DNA of 64,000 bases from an uncultured Schlesneria sp. (GCA_903904835.1 CAIVEI010000162.1:1-64000); one strand, 5' to 3'; shown: positions 28,356 through 37,600, counted from the stretch's first letter. Numbers and translations: made by a program. The notes: a model not told the origin generated them from the letters alone.

Positions 28356-28895
28356 TTAATTTCGAATATCTACGTTTCCAATTGCAATTTTGAACAATCC
28401 CTCGGTCGACGGCGGGTGTAAGATTCGAAGCATTACGCCGTGCTTCCCCTTCGACTTGGGTGCGTGGATCTCCAATCGGTATTTTAAGATGTCCCCAACC
28501 ACCTCCAGCGGTAACAATGCGGCCGCAGTGCATCGATCGTCGCCCTCCGGATCTGTTTGGAAGAATTCGACGTAGATAATACCGCCCCGATGCTTGGGCT
28601 TCGCTACAGTCAGCTGGCCCTCAAAGGCCAAGCCGGCCCCAGGCGGAATCGTGCTCGGCAACTCGAGGTCTACGATCTGGTTCGGATAATTTTCAAGGTG
28701 AATCAAAGGTACGGAGATCACCGTGGGATCGATGATTGGTTTTGGATCGTAACTGACCTTCGCATAATTAAACCCCGAGTCCGGCATCGGCTGATCTGCG
28801 TCTCGATAACCACATCCAATCAACAAAATCATTGCTGTGCAAAGCGCAGTCTTGATTTCAATTGAAGTAGGGGTTCCATAATCGTCCCAACGCAT
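28356..28895 (-). CDS. Small lipoprotein of the DUF1559 cassette
   Basis: This protein of about 179 residues has a lipoprotein signal (ALCTAMILLIGCGYRDA). It is followed by a beta-rich domain (ISVPLIHLENYPNQIVDLELP, KHRGGIIYVEFFQ, KYRLEIHAPKSKGKHGVMLRIL) and ends NVDIRN. The start at 28895 is chosen because AAGGA lies about 8-12 nt upstream; the open frame extends to 28970. No named family was recognised. It is the third gene after a DUF1559 prepilin and a small secreted protein, 34 nt from the latter. Confidence 0.7.
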   Translation of the reverse strand: MRWDDYGTPTSIEIKTALCTAMILLIGCGYRDADQPMPDSGFNYAKVSYDPKPIIDPTVISVPLIHLENYPNQIVDLELPSTIPPGAGLAFEGQLTVAKPKHRGGIIYVEFFQTDPEGDDRCTAAALLPLEVVGDILKYRLEIHAPKSKGKHGVMLRILHPPSTEGLFKIAIGNVDIRN

Positions 28896-28929
28896 CTGAT
28901 TTCCTTGAAACTTTCTACGAGCATCTGCG

Positions 28930-29370
28930 TTACAACACAGTATGAGGACCGGTAATGGTCCCGGTGACATTCGGAATGACGGGAAATAGCATGTCTTGAA
29001 TTTCGGTATAATGGTCCGGCACCTTCATCCCAGGCATCCCGGGTATTGGGGGACTCGGTGTCCATCCACCGGGTGGTGCAGGAATGATTCCCGCCCACAA
29101 ATACGGCGGCGCACCTCCCATGATGCTGAGTGCTGGTACTGATACCTGCCCTTCTGTAAAAGGAACAAGATTACCCGCCGCATCAATCACTAACATCCTA
29201 AACATGAAATTCCCAGCGGTAGGAAAAAGTGCCACCCCGCCGCCAGTCACAGTGTCGTTTGTACGATATGTCATCGGACTTATCGGATACATGATGAACC
29301 AAGCGTCCGCGCGAACCGCCGAAAACATGATAGACAAGACGACGAACCCAATCAGTAACACGTTTTTCAT
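28930..29370 (-). CDS. Small secreted protein of the DUF1559 cassette
   Basis: The 146-residue product begins MKNVLLIGFVVLSIMFSAVRADA, a signal peptide. The mature part is beta-rich and proline-rich (RTNDTVTGGGVALFP, PYLWAGIIPAPPGGWTP). The start at 29370 is supported by AAGGAAC directly upstream; the longer open frame to 29532 overlaps the next gene. No family was recognised. It lies between the DUF1559 gene (67 nt upstream) and a lipoprotein gene (34 nt downstream). Confidence 0.7.
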   Translation of the reverse strand: MKNVLLIGFVVLSIMFSAVRADAWFIMYPISPMTYRTNDTVTGGGVALFPTAGNFMFRMLVIDAAGNLVPFTEGQVSVPALSIMGGAPPYLWAGIIPAPPGGWTPSPPIPGMPGMKVPDHYTEIQDMLFPVIPNVTGTITGPHTVL

Positions 29371-29437
29371 TTCAGTTCCTTTTTCCGAATGGAGACTCCG
29401 AACAAAAGTTTCGCGTGCGCTTGCACGTGAAACGACA

Positions 29438-30511
29438 TCAATTGCCGATATTCTGTGAGATTCTTGATCCGATTTCGCGCCACGCATTGCGATCGATCGA
29501 GTCGGAAATAAAAACAACGTGCCCGTCGCCATATAGCAGGTTTACCCCGCCTGTATGCATGCTCGCAGCGCTGTACGCACCGTAAGTAACACTGGATGCG
29601 TTTTGGCAACTGGGTCGATCTGGTGGAAGAATGTGATTGTACATTCCGAAACCAGGCGTACCCAAGTACCAAGGAACACCGCGCATCAATGGAAAGCCGC
29701 GCCAGCCGTAACTGCGCGGCTCCGGAGGAATTGCCTCACACGTCTCCGCGAACTGATCCAACTCATCCGAAGCTGTCAGAGAAGTTGGAGTTTGCCACAC
29801 GACTCGTAGCCGATTCCAAGATTGGTCTCCGTGCAGAAGTTCCGACATTGCGGCAGTATTGGAAAGCCCATCAACAACATCAGCCGCCCGGACGAAGCCG
29901 CCTGGAAATCGAACTCCACCTGACCTAAATCCGAGATTGAAAAACCCGTTATATCCATCCTTTTGAATACCAGTTCCATAACACGCTGCGTAATTGGTGG
30001 AAGCGACGGTCGCCTCCGTTCCAACCTTGTGCGATGCGGGCGATGGATCATTCGGGCAAAGATAAAGGTCCAACGTGACGCTAGATATTTTACCATAAGG
30101 ATCGCGAGATGTCCGGTCTAGCGGGATTTGATATAGCGATGCCTGATCAATAAAAGGTAGCAATTGATACTTGTGGAGACTTCCAAGTGGATATACTCCA
30201 TACTCAGATTCATAATTGATTATCGCAATACCAAGCTGCCGAAGATTTGAGCTGCAATGCATCCGCTGCGCTGCAACGCGAGATGACAACACTGCAGGGG
30301 CGATAATGGCGAGAAGTAAGCCAACAACCCCTAATGCGATCAAGAATTCGAGTAAAGTGATTCCCCTACGTGAATTCGTCGTAACCGGGATTTTGCTCTG
30401 GCAAATCACGGAATGCTTCAATTCGCATTTTCTTGAAGCATGGAAGTGATCTGCACATTGATGCACTATTAAACTTTTTGTGGCAATTGACGTCGAGCAA
30501 GTTAGATTCAT
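29438..30511 (-). CDS. DUF1559 prepilin-like protein
   Basis: The type IV prepilin-like N-terminus is RRGITLLEFLIALGVVGLLLAIIAP, with cleavage expected at G/I and the conserved Glu at +5. The DUF1559 body has CSSNLRQLGIAIINYES and PLGSLHKYQLLPFIDQASLY. The family C-terminus HTGGVNLLYGDGHV (H-X9-DG motif) is present. The start at 30511 has TTGGAG upstream but gives a long leader of about 50 residues; an in-frame GTG near 30427 could give a short one. DUF1559 proteins occur in large numbers in planctomycetes; their assembly is not described. Confidence 0.85.
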   Translation of the reverse strand: MNLTCSTSIATKSLIVHQCADHFHASRKCELKHSVICQSKIPVTTNSRRGITLLEFLIALGVVGLLLAIIAPAVLSSRVAAQRMHCSSNLRQLGIAIINYESEYGVYPLGSLHKYQLLPFIDQASLYQIPLDRTSRDPYGKISSVTLDLYLCPNDPSPASHKVGTEATVASTNYAACYGTGIQKDGYNGFFNLGFRSGGVRFPGGFVRAADVVDGLSNTAAMSELLHGDQSWNRLRVVWQTPTSLTASDELDQFAETCEAIPPEPRSYGWRGFPLMRGVPWYLGTPGFGMYNHILPPDRPSCQNASSVTYGAYSAASMHTGGVNLLYGDGHVVFISDSIDRNAWREIGSRISQNIGN

Positions 30512-30553
30512 GAGCAACTCCAATTTGAGGCGTACAACATCCACAACGAACAC

Positions 30554-31020
30554 AGTCGTAGCATGAGATCACCTGAAAAGCGATAGATCGCACAAAAATT
30601 GAGCTTCAGGCGATTAGATGCGAGTATCTTTTGAGCCCACCTGTAGCGTTTGTTACGCAAACAGGCCGTGGGACTCGGTGTACTGGACTCAATCCCTCTC
30701 TTCCCACGGGCGAGCCTATGACCTATCGCTTCCGTATCGTTTGAGACTCGGTATTCAACGCTTTTGGCGGAAAGTCAAACGACAATTCGTGCCGGCCGCG
30801 ACGAGACTTCCTTTTCGTGGAGAAAGCAGGTTTCCGAGGCGTATCCCCGGGGTCGCCATCCCGATAATGCAGTGACAAAAAGGGCGTAATTAACGAAACA
30901 GAAATCAACTGGTCTGCCGCAATCGTTATTCGAGGCGGAGTTGTGCGCATAAGTCTTTAAGTTGAGAAACGTCAATTTCAGGGACTCACCTTTTTCGTCG
31001 AACGACCTGCCTCCCCAAGC
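30554..31020. other. Spacer without recognisable gene
   Basis: Short frames on both strands show no domain. No repeat family of the window was seen. It holds the upstream region of the DUF1559 cassette. Confidence 0.5.
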
Positions 31021-31554
31021 TTATCTTTGATTGACAAATTCACTGACGAAATTGATCAAAGCCGGATTCGGTTGAAAAATCGTTTCAATAGATTTCTTGC
31101 CTTGAAACCGGTTACTCATCGCGGCCTCTTCGATGGCCATGTTCAACATTCGAGGGAGTTCGACCTCGGTCTCAGCGACCTGTAAGAAGGGGAGTTTTCG
31201 AAACTCGCGAACAGTCGCCAACTGGTGTTCGTTCCGCTGTTCACCCAGCGAGGCACGCTTTGGCATCACGATCAGCGGCTTTCTGAACTCAACCGCAGTA
31301 ATGATCGTCCCCATGCCAGCATGCGCCACAACGAATTGGGCTCGCTCGAAAGTGTTTCGATAATCCAAAGGGGGTAGAAACCTGACATATGGACAGTTTT
31401 TTGGAAGATAACGTCCGTAACCGATTTGCGCAACAATCTCTTTCTGACAGTCTGCAGGGCGAGTCAGAATCCACTCATCAAACGCCTGAACCAGCCGATC
31501 AAATGGATCGACGTTGCCCACGGTGAGAAAAACATTAGCAGCGCATTTTGACAC
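31021..31554 (-). CDS. PssE/Alg13-like glycosyltransferase subunit
   Basis: The 177-residue protein matches the C-terminal GT28-like half found in PssE and Alg13. It starts near NVFLTVGNVDPFDRLVQAF and contains FVVAHAGMGTIITAV and KPLIVMPKRASLGEQRNEHQ, the nucleotide-sugar-binding block. Such subunits normally need a membrane partner (PssD/Alg14). None lies next to it: the upstream 1.2 kb is repeat-rich and gene-free, and downstream is a spacer. It may be an orphan left after a rearrangement. Confidence 0.75.
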   Translation of the reverse strand: MSKCAANVFLTVGNVDPFDRLVQAFDEWILTRPADCQKEIVAQIGYGRYLPKNCPYVRFLPPLDYRNTFERAQFVVAHAGMGTIITAVEFRKPLIVMPKRASLGEQRNEHQLATVREFRKLPFLQVAETEVELPRMLNMAIEEAAMSNRFQGKKSIETIFQPNPALINFVSEFVNQR

Positions 31555-32291
31555 AGAATTGATACCATCCGGATTCGCGTCTTGATTTAGGGCCCGCGTC
31601 CGCCGTAACTGTGCATTTCACGAACCAATGAAACTCAAAAAAATGTTTTGACAAAGCACGATAAGATCTATCGCTTTATCAGCCGTGATCAGTTTCTGAA
31701 TGATTCAATATCGCCCAATTTCGAAAACAAGCGACACGCGCCGGCCCCAGTCAAACAAAAAGTTTTTCCATCGCGACAAGAACATTGTTCTCATTGCCAG
31801 AAGGTCAATCATCTTCAGCGATGCCGCATTTTTCATCGACAAACCTGAGTCCCTGAAGTTCGAAGTGATCATCACAGAGACGTACGGCGACAAAATCACG
31901 ACCCCCGCCGCCGAACAACGACCAAAAATCGCTTCATGAGCACCTTCCAAACGTTAAGAAAGAAGTAGCGACAATGTATTGACAGATAACTTCTTTCTTG
32001 TATTTTTATATCGTTTTTTGTGTTTTCGATTAATGACATAGCGGAGTGACGAGTGAGTTGTCTTGAGAATCGAAAGCTGAAGGATCAGGACACCGATTTC
32101 TTTGTTGATCTGGTCTTTGCTTGAGGTACTTGACGTCGGAAGGGTTGCCGAAGTTTCTGGGGTTCGTGGCGCTCCTGGCGAACCGCCTGAGGCGGCTCTC
32201 GACTTTCTCCAATTTACTTTTTGAGCCGTTACGGTCCTTTCAAGTACCACAACGATTTTGATATTTGAAAACTCGGAAAAGAAATTTAATA

Positions 32292-32344
32292 CGGATCACC
32301 CCGTCGTCGACTGGAGGCGACGGACGATCCGTGGCGGTTCGTTG
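32292..32344. repeat. Dispersed repeat, copy 2 (first copy at 279-331)
   Basis: The block begins CGGATCACCCC and ends GATCCGTGGCGGTTCGTTG. It matches the copy at the left end of the window in order and ends, with a changed middle. Confidence 0.6.
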
Positions 32345-32540
32345 TACGCCCGCAGCATGGTGCGCGACGGCCGAAGCGGCCAGAATGAAAGTATGAGTGC
32401 GTAGAAACATGGAACAAACGAAAGCTGGTCAACATATCAGCTTTTTTGCCGGTTGCAAAAAGGGGAGGTGTTTGATAGTTCAGCAGAACTCAACAGCCAA
32501 CGCTTAACACCTGTTCTGAGAATTCGTTTGGAATCCATAG

Positions 32541-32716
32541 TTGCGCAAACTCTTCATTGTTGCGCGAATGCTGTCATCGGCGATCAGCATTGTGGCCTGA
32601 GATCGGCGGCTGGAAGCCGCCGATACGGTCTTGGCCATCGTCGCGCACCATTGTTGCGCAAACTCTCATAATCCTGAAATCTCGAAAAACAACTGTTTTC
32701 TGCCATAGTTGCGCAA
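32541..32716. repeat. TTGCGCAA motif array
   Basis: Three exact TTGCGCAA palindromes (32541, 32654, 32709) and one TTGCGCGA (32560) occur within 176 nt. They sit in shared surroundings: CCATAGTTGCGCAA appears twice, CCATTGTTGCGCAAACTCT once, and GTTGCGCAAACTCT-type ends recur. The style (self-complementary 8-mer flanking spacers) resembles the TTGGCCAA array at 0.9-1.5 kb. Confidence 0.6.
32602..32624. repeat. Perfect hairpin inside the TTGCGCAA array
   Basis: The arms ATCGGCGGC and GCCGCCGAT form a perfect 9-bp stem with a TGGAA loop. There is no T-run, so it is unlikely to be an intrinsic terminator. Confidence 0.6.
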
Positions 32717-32735
32717 GTTGTTGAGCGAACTTGTC

Positions 32736-34259
32736 TCATTTGTTTTTGACGAGATGATTTGTTCCGTCAAATGAAATGACGGCGGGCTTGTCGTCAATCA
32801 CGGATTCGAGGTGGACCGGCCGCGCCCACAACTTATGCAGATTTCTTAATGTGTCCTGCGCATAGTCTTGTTTCAGTTCCACACCCTGGAACCGGTGTTG
32901 CAGGTAAAGTTCGCCCCGGTTGCGGTGGTTTGCATCGACGACGTAGATGAACGGTCGACTGTGATTCGTCAGACTGTTCAGCAATTGGGCTTTGACTTCC
33001 TGGAATTGCCGGGACGCGATTTCATAATTCTCACTGCTGTCGTTGAATGCAAATGAGAACATCTTGTGCTTCTTGCAGAATTCCGGGGTGAGGAACGTGT
33101 CAATGAACGTAATGTCATTGTGAATCCGCCTGACTTCGAAGATCTTTTTGCGGCCGAGACCCAGTTGCTTGTCCCACCTCTGCTTTTCTTCCCAGTTGTC
33201 ACAATCTTCGTACTCAGCACCGAACTGGCCGCGATTCCAGCGTTCTTCAATGTCACGGTAAAGCTCGATCCCGATCTTGTACGGATTGATTCGTTGAGGG
33301 CTCATCGCCACGGTACCACTATGGTGGTCGGCATAGTCGATCACTTCGGCATCCGTCAGGCCGTGTTTCGTCATCAGAGTGGTGTGCCAGTAACTGGCCC
33401 AGCCCTCATTCATAATTTTCGTCTGACCCTGGGGCGCGAAGTAATAGGCCTCGTCGCGGATAATGGCGAGAATGTCATGCTGCCAGTCCCGTAAGGGAGC
33501 ATGTTCCAGCAGAAACAGCAGCACATCTCGTTGCGGTTCGTCAGGGAACGAACGCTTTTTCTCCCGATCCTCTTCCTGCTGATGCTTTTCACGAGCAGCC
33601 TTTTCCAGGACTTCAGGGGGATTGATGAACGAATCCATGTAGCCCTTTGATGGCAATCGTCCTGACTGCATGTATTCAAAATCATCTTCGCGAAGGAGTG
33701 CCGCGTGCGGAAGTGGCATGACGTCTGGTGCCCGCTTGATGTGCATCGAGTGCATATCGATTAAGTCTTCCAGCGACAGACAGGCGTCAATGAACTCTTC
33801 GACTTTCTCAAAGCCATAACGGTCAACATACTGGCTGACACGAGTGGCGTGATTAGCCATCTGATCCAGCATCTTGCGATTCGTCTGGCCAAACCAGGCA
33901 TTATTCTTGAAGAAATCGCAGTGTCCGTAGACGTGAGCGATCACCAGCTTTTGATCGACCATCTCGTTTGTGTTTAACAGGTACGCATAACAGGGGTCGT
34001 TGTTGATGACCATTTCGTAGATGCGCTGCAGGCCGTACATATGCGTCTTAAGCAGTTGGTCGTATTCGGCCCCGAAGCGCCAGTGGGGATACCGAACCGG
34101 AAATCCGCCGTACGCGGCAAACATGCACAATTCTTCGAGATCCAGCACCTCGAAAATGGTTTCGAAGAAATCCAGGCCGTAACTTTTCGCGAGTGCCTCC
34201 ATCTGAAGCTGAATGTCGCGAAGTTGAGGCGGCAGTGTTCGGGCGGTCGAAATGGCCAT
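32736..34259 (-). CDS. spoVR: SpoVR-family protein
   Basis: This 507-residue protein has the features of the SpoVR/YcgB family: YGLDFFETIFEVLDLEELCMFAAYGGFPVRYPHW near the N-terminus, then HVYGHCDFFKNNAWF, QTKIMNEGWASYWH and the ATG-proximal DIQLQMEALAK. YcgB proteins are often encoded with a PrkA kinase and a DUF444 (YeaH) protein. Neither is adjacent here. No sporulation genes are seen; in non-sporulating bacteria the role is unknown. The start at 34259 is followed by normal sequence, and a small membrane protein lies 53 nt upstream. Confidence 0.92.
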   Translation of the reverse strand: MAISTARTLPPQLRDIQLQMEALAKSYGLDFFETIFEVLDLEELCMFAAYGGFPVRYPHWRFGAEYDQLLKTHMYGLQRIYEMVINNDPCYAYLLNTNEMVDQKLVIAHVYGHCDFFKNNAWFGQTNRKMLDQMANHATRVSQYVDRYGFEKVEEFIDACLSLEDLIDMHSMHIKRAPDVMPLPHAALLREDDFEYMQSGRLPSKGYMDSFINPPEVLEKAAREKHQQEEDREKKRSFPDEPQRDVLLFLLEHAPLRDWQHDILAIIRDEAYYFAPQGQTKIMNEGWASYWHTTLMTKHGLTDAEVIDYADHHSGTVAMSPQRINPYKIGIELYRDIEERWNRGQFGAEYEDCDNWEEKQRWDKQLGLGRKKIFEVRRIHNDITFIDTFLTPEFCKKHKMFSFAFNDSSENYEIASRQFQEVKAQLLNSLTNHSRPFIYVVDANHRNRGELYLQHRFQGVELKQDYAQDTLRNLHKLWARPVHLESVIDDKPAVISFDGTNHLVKNK

Positions 34260-34312
34260 GGGCTTCCCTGCAACAGTGACAAATCATCGTCAATTGGAAA
34301 GTGGACACGTAT

Positions 34313-34699
34313 TCAGACCAGATTCCGCTTTCCGAGCTTGAGGTATGAGACCAGAAACAACACGTAAAAGATCGCATCCGCGATGGCACAGATTCTGAAC
34401 AGCGACGGCACAATGGATATCACACAATAATATCCTACCAATCCACAATAACTGAGTTTTAAAAGCAGTCCATATCGAATCAAGTTACGCTGGCTGACAG
34501 GATCATAGGCCACTGCAGCAAACATCAGGCCGAAAATCATCAGCATCAAAGCTGCGAATTGAATGGATCCCCAGTGATTCGGAGCGGGAATTCCTGCCCA
34601 TTCAAAAATGGCGGGACCGGCAACGAGAAAACCAAGACCGAAAAGAATGTCAGAGAGTGCCGCGACGACGAAGATCAATCGAATCTGGAAGTGCGACAT
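34313..34699 (-). CDS. Small four-helix membrane protein
   Basis: This 128-residue protein has four hydrophobic segments (LIFVVAALSDILFGLGFLVAG, GSIQFAALMLMIFGLMFAA, LIRYGLLLKLSYCGLVGYY, SLFRICAIADAIFYVLFLV). The C-terminus is basic. No enzymatic motif is visible. The fold is that of small integral membrane proteins of unknown function. It is upstream of spoVR on the same strand; whether they share a promoter is not clear. Confidence 0.7.
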   Translation of the reverse strand: MSHFQIRLIFVVAALSDILFGLGFLVAGPAIFEWAGIPAPNHWGSIQFAALMLMIFGLMFAAVAYDPVSQRNLIRYGLLLKLSYCGLVGYYCVISIVPSLFRICAIADAIFYVLFLVSYLKLGKRNLV

Positions 34700-34992
34700 G
34701 GAAATCCGTTCCGAGTCCGTGGTGCGTCAATTGGTTTCTTTGAGTCCAAATTCCTTCAGCGGGTCGTGCCTCATCAACCAGTCGGCAAGTAAGGCTGGTG
34801 GTAATCTAGCAGGGAATTCGGTTTCTGCCGAGCCAAATCGTGATGTCGACACATGAACTCTCACATTGATTCCGCTCTTGTTACGGAGAAGCTATACTCC
34901 ACTCGACTGAAGGATCAGGCGATTGTGAGCTGTTTTCAGTTGAGAAATTTCGACTGAGTGACAAAAAGAACTTTTGACCGGTGGTGTACGAC

Positions 34993-35454
34993 ATGACGGC
35001 GACGTCGAAAATCTTGATTGCCGACGACAATCTTCAGAACTGCGAACTGCTCGATGCGTACCTCGCTGATGAAGACTACGAAATCGCAATGGCCCATGAC
35101 GGACGAGAGACGTTGAAAAAGGTCCTGGAATTCCAACCTGACCTGATTCTGCTCGATATCATGATGCCCAAGCTGAGCGGATACGAAGTTTGTAAACAGT
35201 TGCGAGCCGACGCATCGACTCGCGACATCCCCGTTCTCATGGTGACAGCCCTCGCCGAAATGGGGGATATTGAACGCGCGGTTCAGGCTGGTGCAGACGA
35301 TTTCCTGACAAAGCCAGTGAACCGACTGGAACTGACAACGCGAGTCAAATCGTTACTTCGCGTCCGACATCTGACCAGTCAACGCGACCGCCTGTTGGCC
35401 TATCTCCAGGAAGTCGACGCCGCTGCCGTGAAAACCTTGAATTTAAAGCCTTAA
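34993..35454 (+). CDS. Single-domain response regulator (receiver)
   Basis: This receiver of about 153 residues shows KILIADDNLQNCELL (acidic pair DD), the phospho-acceptor DLILLDIMMPKLSGYEVC, the TALAE switch region and DDFLTKPVNRLEL (conserved Lys). No output domain follows, so it works as a CheY/DivK-like switch. The start at ATG 34993 is favoured over the GTG codons at 34981-34986. The adjacent genes give no partner histidine kinase. Confidence 0.88.
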   Translation: MTATSKILIADDNLQNCELLDAYLADEDYEIAMAHDGRETLKKVLEFQPDLILLDIMMPKLSGYEVCKQLRADASTRDIPVLMVTALAEMGDIERAVQAGADDFLTKPVNRLELTTRVKSLLRVRHLTSQRDRLLAYLQEVDAAAVKTLNLKP

Positions 35455-35767
35455 GAATCTGGCAATTCAACTTGCTGCATTCGGTCGACGAGTCCGCATT
35501 TTCGAGTTTTGTTGATTTCGTTATGATCCGTGCCATGTCGAGGTTTTCAGATTTTGTCCATGTGGGCGTTCAGCCCACAAAATGTTGTGGCACACGGGCG
35601 AAAGCCCATGCTACGGTTTATGGCTCGCCATTTTCGATGGACAAAATCTGACGCCCCGTCAAGAAGATTTCCAAGACTGAATGCATCAGCGCCATTGCGG
35701 AAGTGTCTTTGAAACCGGAGACTTCCGTCCAACGTTCTCGCTTTCCAGCCGATTTCTAGAAGACCGC
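35455..35767. other. Spacer with short repeats upstream of lepB
   Basis: It contains a hairpin GTGGGC-GTTCA-GCCCAC (35562-35578), with a copy of the GTAGCATGGG repeat (35591-35615) close behind it. The frame of lepB is open from 35681 but the likely start is 35768. Confidence 0.6.
35591..35615. repeat. Short repeat GTAGCATGGG, copy 2 (reverse)
   Basis: Read on the other strand it gives GTAGCATGGGCTTTCGCCCG, matching 26611-26634 and 42799-42821. A stem between GGGC and GCCC is possible. Confidence 0.6.
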
Positions 35768-37600
35768 ATGAGCAGACCTAATTCGACCGTCGTCGCCGGT
35801 TCCAACTCCAACGAGCCTTCACCGGGCAAGCCGCATCAGGATGCCAGCCGGGAAACGCTGGAATCGATTGCTTTTGCATTCGTTCTCGCACTCCTGTTTC
35901 GGACATTTGTGGCCGAGGCGTTTGTAATTCCGACCGGCTCAATGGCGCCGACGCTATTCGGTAGAAATAAGGAAATTGTCTGCGGAGAGTGTCACCATCA
36001 TTACGAGGTCGGTGCAAGCGAAGAACTGGATGAAGAAGGGTATCTTATCCGGAGAATCGAAGAGTCGATTTGCCCTAACTGCCGTTATCCGAACAAGATC
36101 CGCGACTTGCCCGTGTTCAAGGGCGATCGAATTCTGGTCAATAAGTTTCCTTACCAGATCGGCAACCCCGAGCGGTGGGATGTCATTGTCTTCCGCTATC
36201 CGGAAGACATGCAAAAGAATTACATCAAACGACTTGTTGGTCTTCCCGGTGAGACAATTCTGATCTCGCAAGGGGATGTTTATGCCCGTCAGGGCGATAA
36301 GGGTGCCTTCGAGATCCTGCGAAAACAGAATCCCGACAAGCAGAAGGTGCTGCAATTATTGGTCTACGATGATCGACATCCGCCAGTCGACTTACTGGCA
36401 AAAGGGTGGCCGGAACGATGGACTCCAGTATCGCGGACAGATTCTGCAGACGCGATTGATGGATGGAGCTACGACGAAAAGAGCTGGCGTCATGATCCGA
36501 AAACGCGAAGCTTCTCTCTCGACGCCACGGCCGAAACCAAATGGATTCGTTACCAGCATCTTATCCCTTCTACCGTTGAATGGAGCGAAGTCGGCGACCA
36601 GAACGAACCCTTGAAGAAGCCTCGGCCCCAGTTGATTACCGACTTCTGCGGTTACAACTCTTGTACGGGTGGCCGCAGTTTCAATATCGATGATGATCGC
36701 TTCTGGGTTGGTGACCTGACGCTGAACTGTACTGTCGAGATTACCTCGGTCACCGATGCACAATCGGAGTTGATTCTCGAGTTATCCGAGGGGGTGCGTC
36801 GATATACGTGCCGCATCAACGTCACGTCAGGCGAGGCAACGCTACTTCAGAATGACGATATGTCAGCGAATTCCAGCTCGATCAAAGTCGAGATGGCAAA
36901 AGCTTCGACCCCCGTCCGTGGACCTGGTACATACACGTTCACCTTTGCCAATGTCGATGATCGACTATGCCTGTGGGTGAACAGCAACTGGATGAATAGT
37001 GGATTGGTTCCATTTGGTTCCAAGGCCGAGTTCGATGCACCGGATAACCGCAACCCTCAGGAATCCGACCTGATCCCCGCCGGAGTTGCCGCGATTGGTC
37101 TCAGTGCTCGCGTATCAAATCTTGTCCTGCAACGAGACATTTACTACCGTTCTGAACGTGTTCCAAATGATGCCGGTGATTATACCTCGCCTGAACCGGA
37201 ACTTTCGGAATCGCTGCGGATCAGAGAATACCTCACTGATCCTGACGAGTACGGCAAGATCTACTCGGGTAAGCACAATGACGCATTATTTGGAACGCTG
37301 GGACCGGATGAATTTTTTGTGATGGGGGATAACAGTCCGCGCAGCGCGGACAGCCGACTTTGGCCGAACGTCAGACGTCACGCTCCGAACCGCCACGCGG
37401 TTCCTCGACAGGCTCTTTTGGGAAAAGCGTTCTTCATCTACTGGCCGCACGGAATACCATTCCTCAATGGTGGAAAAGGATATCCTGTCATCAATCACAC
37501 CCCCTACCGAAACCAACGTGGAGAAGCTGTTGTCGATACGTATCCTGATTACGCGGCACCGTTCTATCCGCAGTGGTGGAGATGGAAACGGATTCGCTAG
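35768..37600 (+). CDS. lepB: Signal peptidase I with zinc-ribbon and beta-rich insertions
   Basis: LepB cleaves signal peptides at the outer face of the inner membrane. A membrane helix (AFVLALLFRTFVAEAFVIP) leads into the catalytic-serine box PTGSMAPTLFG. KGDRILVNKFPYQIG and NYIKRLVGLPGE (catalytic Lys) follow, and GDNSPRSADSRLWP is the late box. About 610 residues, far above the usual 200-350. A CGECHHHYE...CPNC zinc-ribbon-like insert sits after the serine box. About 300 residues with LamG/concanavalin-like beta features (ITDFCGYNSC, DDRFWVGDLTLNC) lie between the Lys box and the late box. The start at 35768 is preferred over 35681. Confidence 0.9.
   Translation: MSRPNSTVVAGSNSNEPSPGKPHQDASRETLESIAFAFVLALLFRTFVAEAFVIPTGSMAPTLFGRNKEIVCGECHHHYEVGASEELDEEGYLIRRIEESICPNCRYPNKIRDLPVFKGDRILVNKFPYQIGNPERWDVIVFRYPEDMQKNYIKRLVGLPGETILISQGDVYARQGDKGAFEILRKQNPDKQKVLQLLVYDDRHPPVDLLAKGWPERWTPVSRTDSADAIDGWSYDEKSWRHDPKTRSFSLDATAETKWIRYQHLIPSTVEWSEVGDQNEPLKKPRPQLITDFCGYNSCTGGRSFNIDDDRFWVGDLTLNCTVEITSVTDAQSELILELSEGVRRYTCRINVTSGEATLLQNDDMSANSSSIKVEMAKASTPVRGPGTYTFTFANVDDRLCLWVNSNWMNSGLVPFGSKAEFDAPDNRNPQESDLIPAGVAAIGLSARVSNLVLQRDIYYRSERVPNDAGDYTSPEPELSESLRIREYLTDPDEYGKIYSGKHNDALFGTLGPDEFFVMGDNSPRSADSRLWPNVRRHAPNRHAVPRQALLGKAFFIYWPHGIPFLNGGKGYPVINHTPYRNQRGEAVVDTYPDYAAPFYPQWWRWKRIR

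Larger units (their letters stand above)
31555..32735. other. Repeat-rich spacer of 1.2 kb
   Basis: No credible gene was seen on either strand. A frame on the plus strand (31700-31939) and one on the minus strand (31954-32250) are open but lack domains and ribosome binding sites. The right half holds a copy of the 279-331 repeat (32292-32344), a perfect 9-bp hairpin (32602-32624) and a TTGCGCAA motif array (32541-32716). Confidence 0.6.

Noticed and set aside
30618-30720. Possible tRNA-like or small RNA stem-loop segment
   Set aside because: A few short inverted pieces are present but no cloverleaf, anticodon arm or CCA-type end can be drawn.
31700-31939. 80-codon plus-strand frame upstream of the PssE-like gene
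   Set aside because: It has no initiator context, domain or partner-like motif; it was considered as a possible lost PssD/Alg14 partner but shows no such signature.
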